Source: an uncultured Nitrospira sp.
GTDB taxonomy: Bacteria; Nitrospirota; Nitrospiria; Nitrospirales; Nitrospiraceae
Length of the DNA stretch: 35,917 nucleotides
Assembly (NCBI GenBank): GCA_902500705.1
Contig: CABVRR010000016.1
Span: 12,377 to 48,293 of the forward strand
Direction: 5' to 3'
Shown one piece after another: positions 34,400 to 35,917 of this stretch. The notes beneath the pieces were generated by a model. The model did no database searches. It saw only the letters and a list, made by a program, of their open reading frames with translations, and was not told where the DNA came from. A program made the translations under genes and the position numbers. Every line of letters starts with the position of its first letter. Within the stretch, counting starts at the first letter, position 1.

Positions 34400-34416
34400 T
34401 GCTATAGTCGGTCGCA
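34400..34416 (+). promoter_or_regulatory. extended -10 promoter, probable leaderless start of the J-domain gene
   Basis: TGC-TATAGT (TG at 34400-34401, hexamer 34403-34408) matches an extended -10 element. The ATG follows after seven bases, at the expected transcription start. No Shine-Dalgarno sequence is present. The same arrangement occurs at 14096-14111. Confidence 0.5.
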
Positions 34417-35054
34417 TGGCGCAAGCGAACTACTATCAGGTGCTTGGGGTTTCGCGAGATGCGTCCGATGAAGACATCAAGAAGGCCTATCGACGACTGG
34501 TCTTTGAGCACCATCCCGACCGGAATCCTCACAGGGCGGATGCAGACGAGCGGATCAGAGAGATCAACGTCGCGTATGAGATCGTCGGTGACCCTGAGAA
34601 ACGCAAGACTTACGACCGATTGTCCTGGGGAGACGAGCCGCGTGCTGCGGCAACCGATCCGGGGCGCATACGTGAGGAGATCGAACAGAAGTTGTTCGAT
34701 GAGGGGCGGAAAGAAATGTTTGCGGTCTTCATGAAAAACGTCGCGCGTGTACGGGCGGAATTGAGCGTGATTCGAGAGCGAACGATCCGAGAACAGGGGT
34801 ACGATTCGTTCCTGGAATCGGTCGTTGCGGCACGAGCGTCTGAAATTATGGACGATGTTGTGACGGACGAGATGAATCAGCGGAAACGGCGGCTGATCGA
34901 GGTTGCCACGGACATGCTGGTGTCTCAGGGACTCGCGAAGCGAAGCGACGAAGGTAGGATCCGTTCACTCCGTTCTCGTCTGGACGAACATTTCCGCAAC
35001 GGTCGTATCCACGGCATTGCCTCGGCGTTGGAGTTATTTTATGAAAGACGGTAA
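34416..35054 (+). CDS. J-domain (DnaJ-like) protein
   Basis: This 212-residue cytoplasmic protein has an N-terminal J domain at about 1-70: YYQVLGVSRDASDEDIKKAY, the HPD motif in FEHHPDRNPH that stimulates DnaK ATPase, and YEIVGDPEKRKTYDRL. The rest is a charged helical region (about 80-212) without the Gly/Phe linker, zinc fingers or CTD of DnaJ. It is therefore a class-C J protein that probably targets DnaK to a specific client. The start ATG 34416 lies at the J-domain boundary and seven bases after an extended -10 box. The open frame to GTG 34341 has no family sequence. It is isolated between a divergent transporter and a convergent amidohydrolase. Confidence 0.9.
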   Translation: MAQANYYQVLGVSRDASDEDIKKAYRRLVFEHHPDRNPHRADADERIREINVAYEIVGDPEKRKTYDRLSWGDEPRAAATDPGRIREEIEQKLFDEGRKEMFAVFMKNVARVRAELSVIRERTIREQGYDSFLESVVAARASEIMDDVVTDEMNQRKRRLIEVATDMLVSQGLAKRSDEGRIRSLRSRLDEHFRNGRIHGIASALELFYERR

Positions 35055-35092
35055 GTGTGATCGGTAAACCTGGAAAGGGTGGCGTGACTGGT

Positions 35093-35917
35093 TCATTGTT
35101 TGCCTTTTGCCAGCGGCCCAGCTACAAACCTCCCGGCTTTCATCACGCCCACAATCTTGTCCCGGTCTCGTAGCACTTCGATTCGCCGAAGTGGGTTCCC
35201 ATTCAGGATCACAAGGTCCGCTTCCATCCCTTTTCTCAGGACACCGACCGTATCCTGAATGCCGATGAGTCGGGCTGCCGTCGCGGTCGAGGCGATGATG
35301 GCCTCCATCGGCGTCATGCCGAACGCCACCATTCGCTCAAGCTCTTGCGCATTGTCCCCATGGTAATTGAAAGGGGTTCCGGCGTCGGTCCCCATGGCAA
35401 TAGCAATGCCGCTCTGATGCGCAGATTTGAAGCTGGCCTGATGCCGCTTCGTCATGGACCGTGCTTTTGCCAAAGCAGTCTCCGGAATGCCGCAACCTGG
35501 TCTACCGGCTGCCGTTGTTGCCAGGGCCGATAGGGTCGGAACCATGTAGACCCCGTGCCGCTTCATCAGTGCGCCCGACTCGTCATCCAGCAAGGTGGCG
35601 TGCTCGATTGAGCGTACCCCGGCATGGATCGCATTCTTCATTCCGGCGGCGCCGTGAGCATGGGCCGCGACTCGTTTCCCGGCTTGCTGCGCGGCCTCGA
35701 CCGCTGCGGTCAACTCCTTCATCGTCATTTGGGCCTCATCCGGCGAGGTGCCGGGTGTCAGCACTCCCCCCGAAGCAATGAGCTTGATGACTCCCGCACC
35801 GGCGGCCACCTGCTCAGCGACAACTCGTCTGACCTGCGCCGGGCCCTCCACTTCTTGGCCGATGAACCGTGCATGGCCGCCGATCATGCAGATGGCGCGT
35901 CCTGCACCGACGATGCG
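35093..35917 (-). CDS. metal-dependent amidohydrolase, C-terminal part (5' end outside window)
   Basis: The frame remains open to the last base of the window (RIVGAGRAIC continues before the first ATG), so the N-terminus with the HxH metal motif lies outside. The visible 275 residues include GVIKLIASGG, where the lysine can be the carboxylated metal bridge. The metal-binding histidines lie in RVAAHAHGAAG and RSIEHATLLDDE and the conserved aspartate in MGTDAGTPF. This is the imidazolonepropionase-like amidohydrolase/prolidase group (AtzC/Sgx9260 type). It hydrolyses C-N bonds in an unknown substrate, possibly an N-acyl amino acid or dipeptide. No secretion signal can be judged. Confidence 0.88.
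   Translation of the reverse strand, partial: RIVGAGRAICMIGGHARFIGQEVEGPAQVRRVVAEQVAAGAGVIKLIASGGVLTPGTSPDEAQMTMKELTAAVEAAQQAGKRVAAHAHGAAGMKNAIHAGVRSIEHATLLDDESGALMKRHGVYMVPTLSALATTAAGRPGCGIPETALAKARSMTKRHQASFKSAHQSGIAIAMGTDAGTPFNYHGDNAQELERMVAFGMTPMEAIIASTATAARLIGIQDTVGVLRKGMEADLVILNGNPLRRIEVLRDRDKIVGVMKAGRFVAGPLAKGKQ

Overview
The window is a dense, gene-rich bacterial segment with no phage, IS element, CRISPR array, rRNA or tRNA gene that I can see. The best taxonomic guess is Nitrospira or a close relative (Nitrospirota). This is inferred from protein style and gene mix, namely an Escherichia-type 13-gene complex I, a DHH-CBS-nucleotidyltransferase fusion and several small secreted proteins of the kind seen in that phylum. 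No marker gene proves it. The Gram-negative envelope is supported by a YdbH-YnbE-YdbL trio and two lipoproteins.

Layout. (1) 1-1580 (+): 3' part of ydbH, then ynbE and ydbL, an intermembrane lipid-transport trio. (2) 1584-2228 (-): a small sulfite-oxidase-fold molybdenum protein. (3) 2369-5491 (+): TVP38/TMEM64 membrane protein, a MerA-like flavoprotein disulfide oxidoreductase and a DUF3047 secreted protein. (4) 5776-9927 (+): a secreted beta-propeller, an ECF sigma factor and a PhoB/PhoR-like two-component pair. The beta-propeller is preceded by four TGT(C/G)AT half-sites spaced in multiples of 11 bp, which fits an OmpR/PhoB-type regulator. (5) 10091-10465 (-): a small secreted OB-fold-like protein, separated from a divergent operon by a region with two perfect dyads. 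(6) 10613-13802 (+): radical SAM, DUF547 lipoprotein, ferritin-like diiron protein and TIGR04283-type glycosyltransferase. The last three are tightly coupled. This is the best candidate for an undescribed pathway. (7) 14111-16753 (+): an 880-residue DHH-CBS-tRNA nucleotidyltransferase fusion. (8) 17047-32242 (+): a complete nuoA, B, CD, E, F, G, H, I, J, K, L, M, N cluster. (9) 32279-35917: a DUF6573-like protein (-), an MFS transporter (-), a J-domain protein (+) and the 3' part of an amidohydrolase (-).

How they work together. The complex I cluster looks complete and functional. NuoG has the four extra N7 cysteines at the Escherichia positions, and the key membrane-arm Glu and Lys residues of NuoL, NuoM and NuoN are present. 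Most nuo genes overlap or nearly touch. The nuoCD-E, nuoE-F and nuoI-J gaps instead hold hairpins or related repeat fragments. Blocks 3 and 6 together hold families (TVP38, MerA-like, DUF547, TIGR04283) that I recall from radical SAM/arsenosugar-type neighbourhoods, so they may serve one process although regulatory genes separate them. Two genes (14111 and 34416) have an extended -10 box ending 6-7 bases before ATG and no Shine-Dalgarno site, which suggests leaderless mRNAs.
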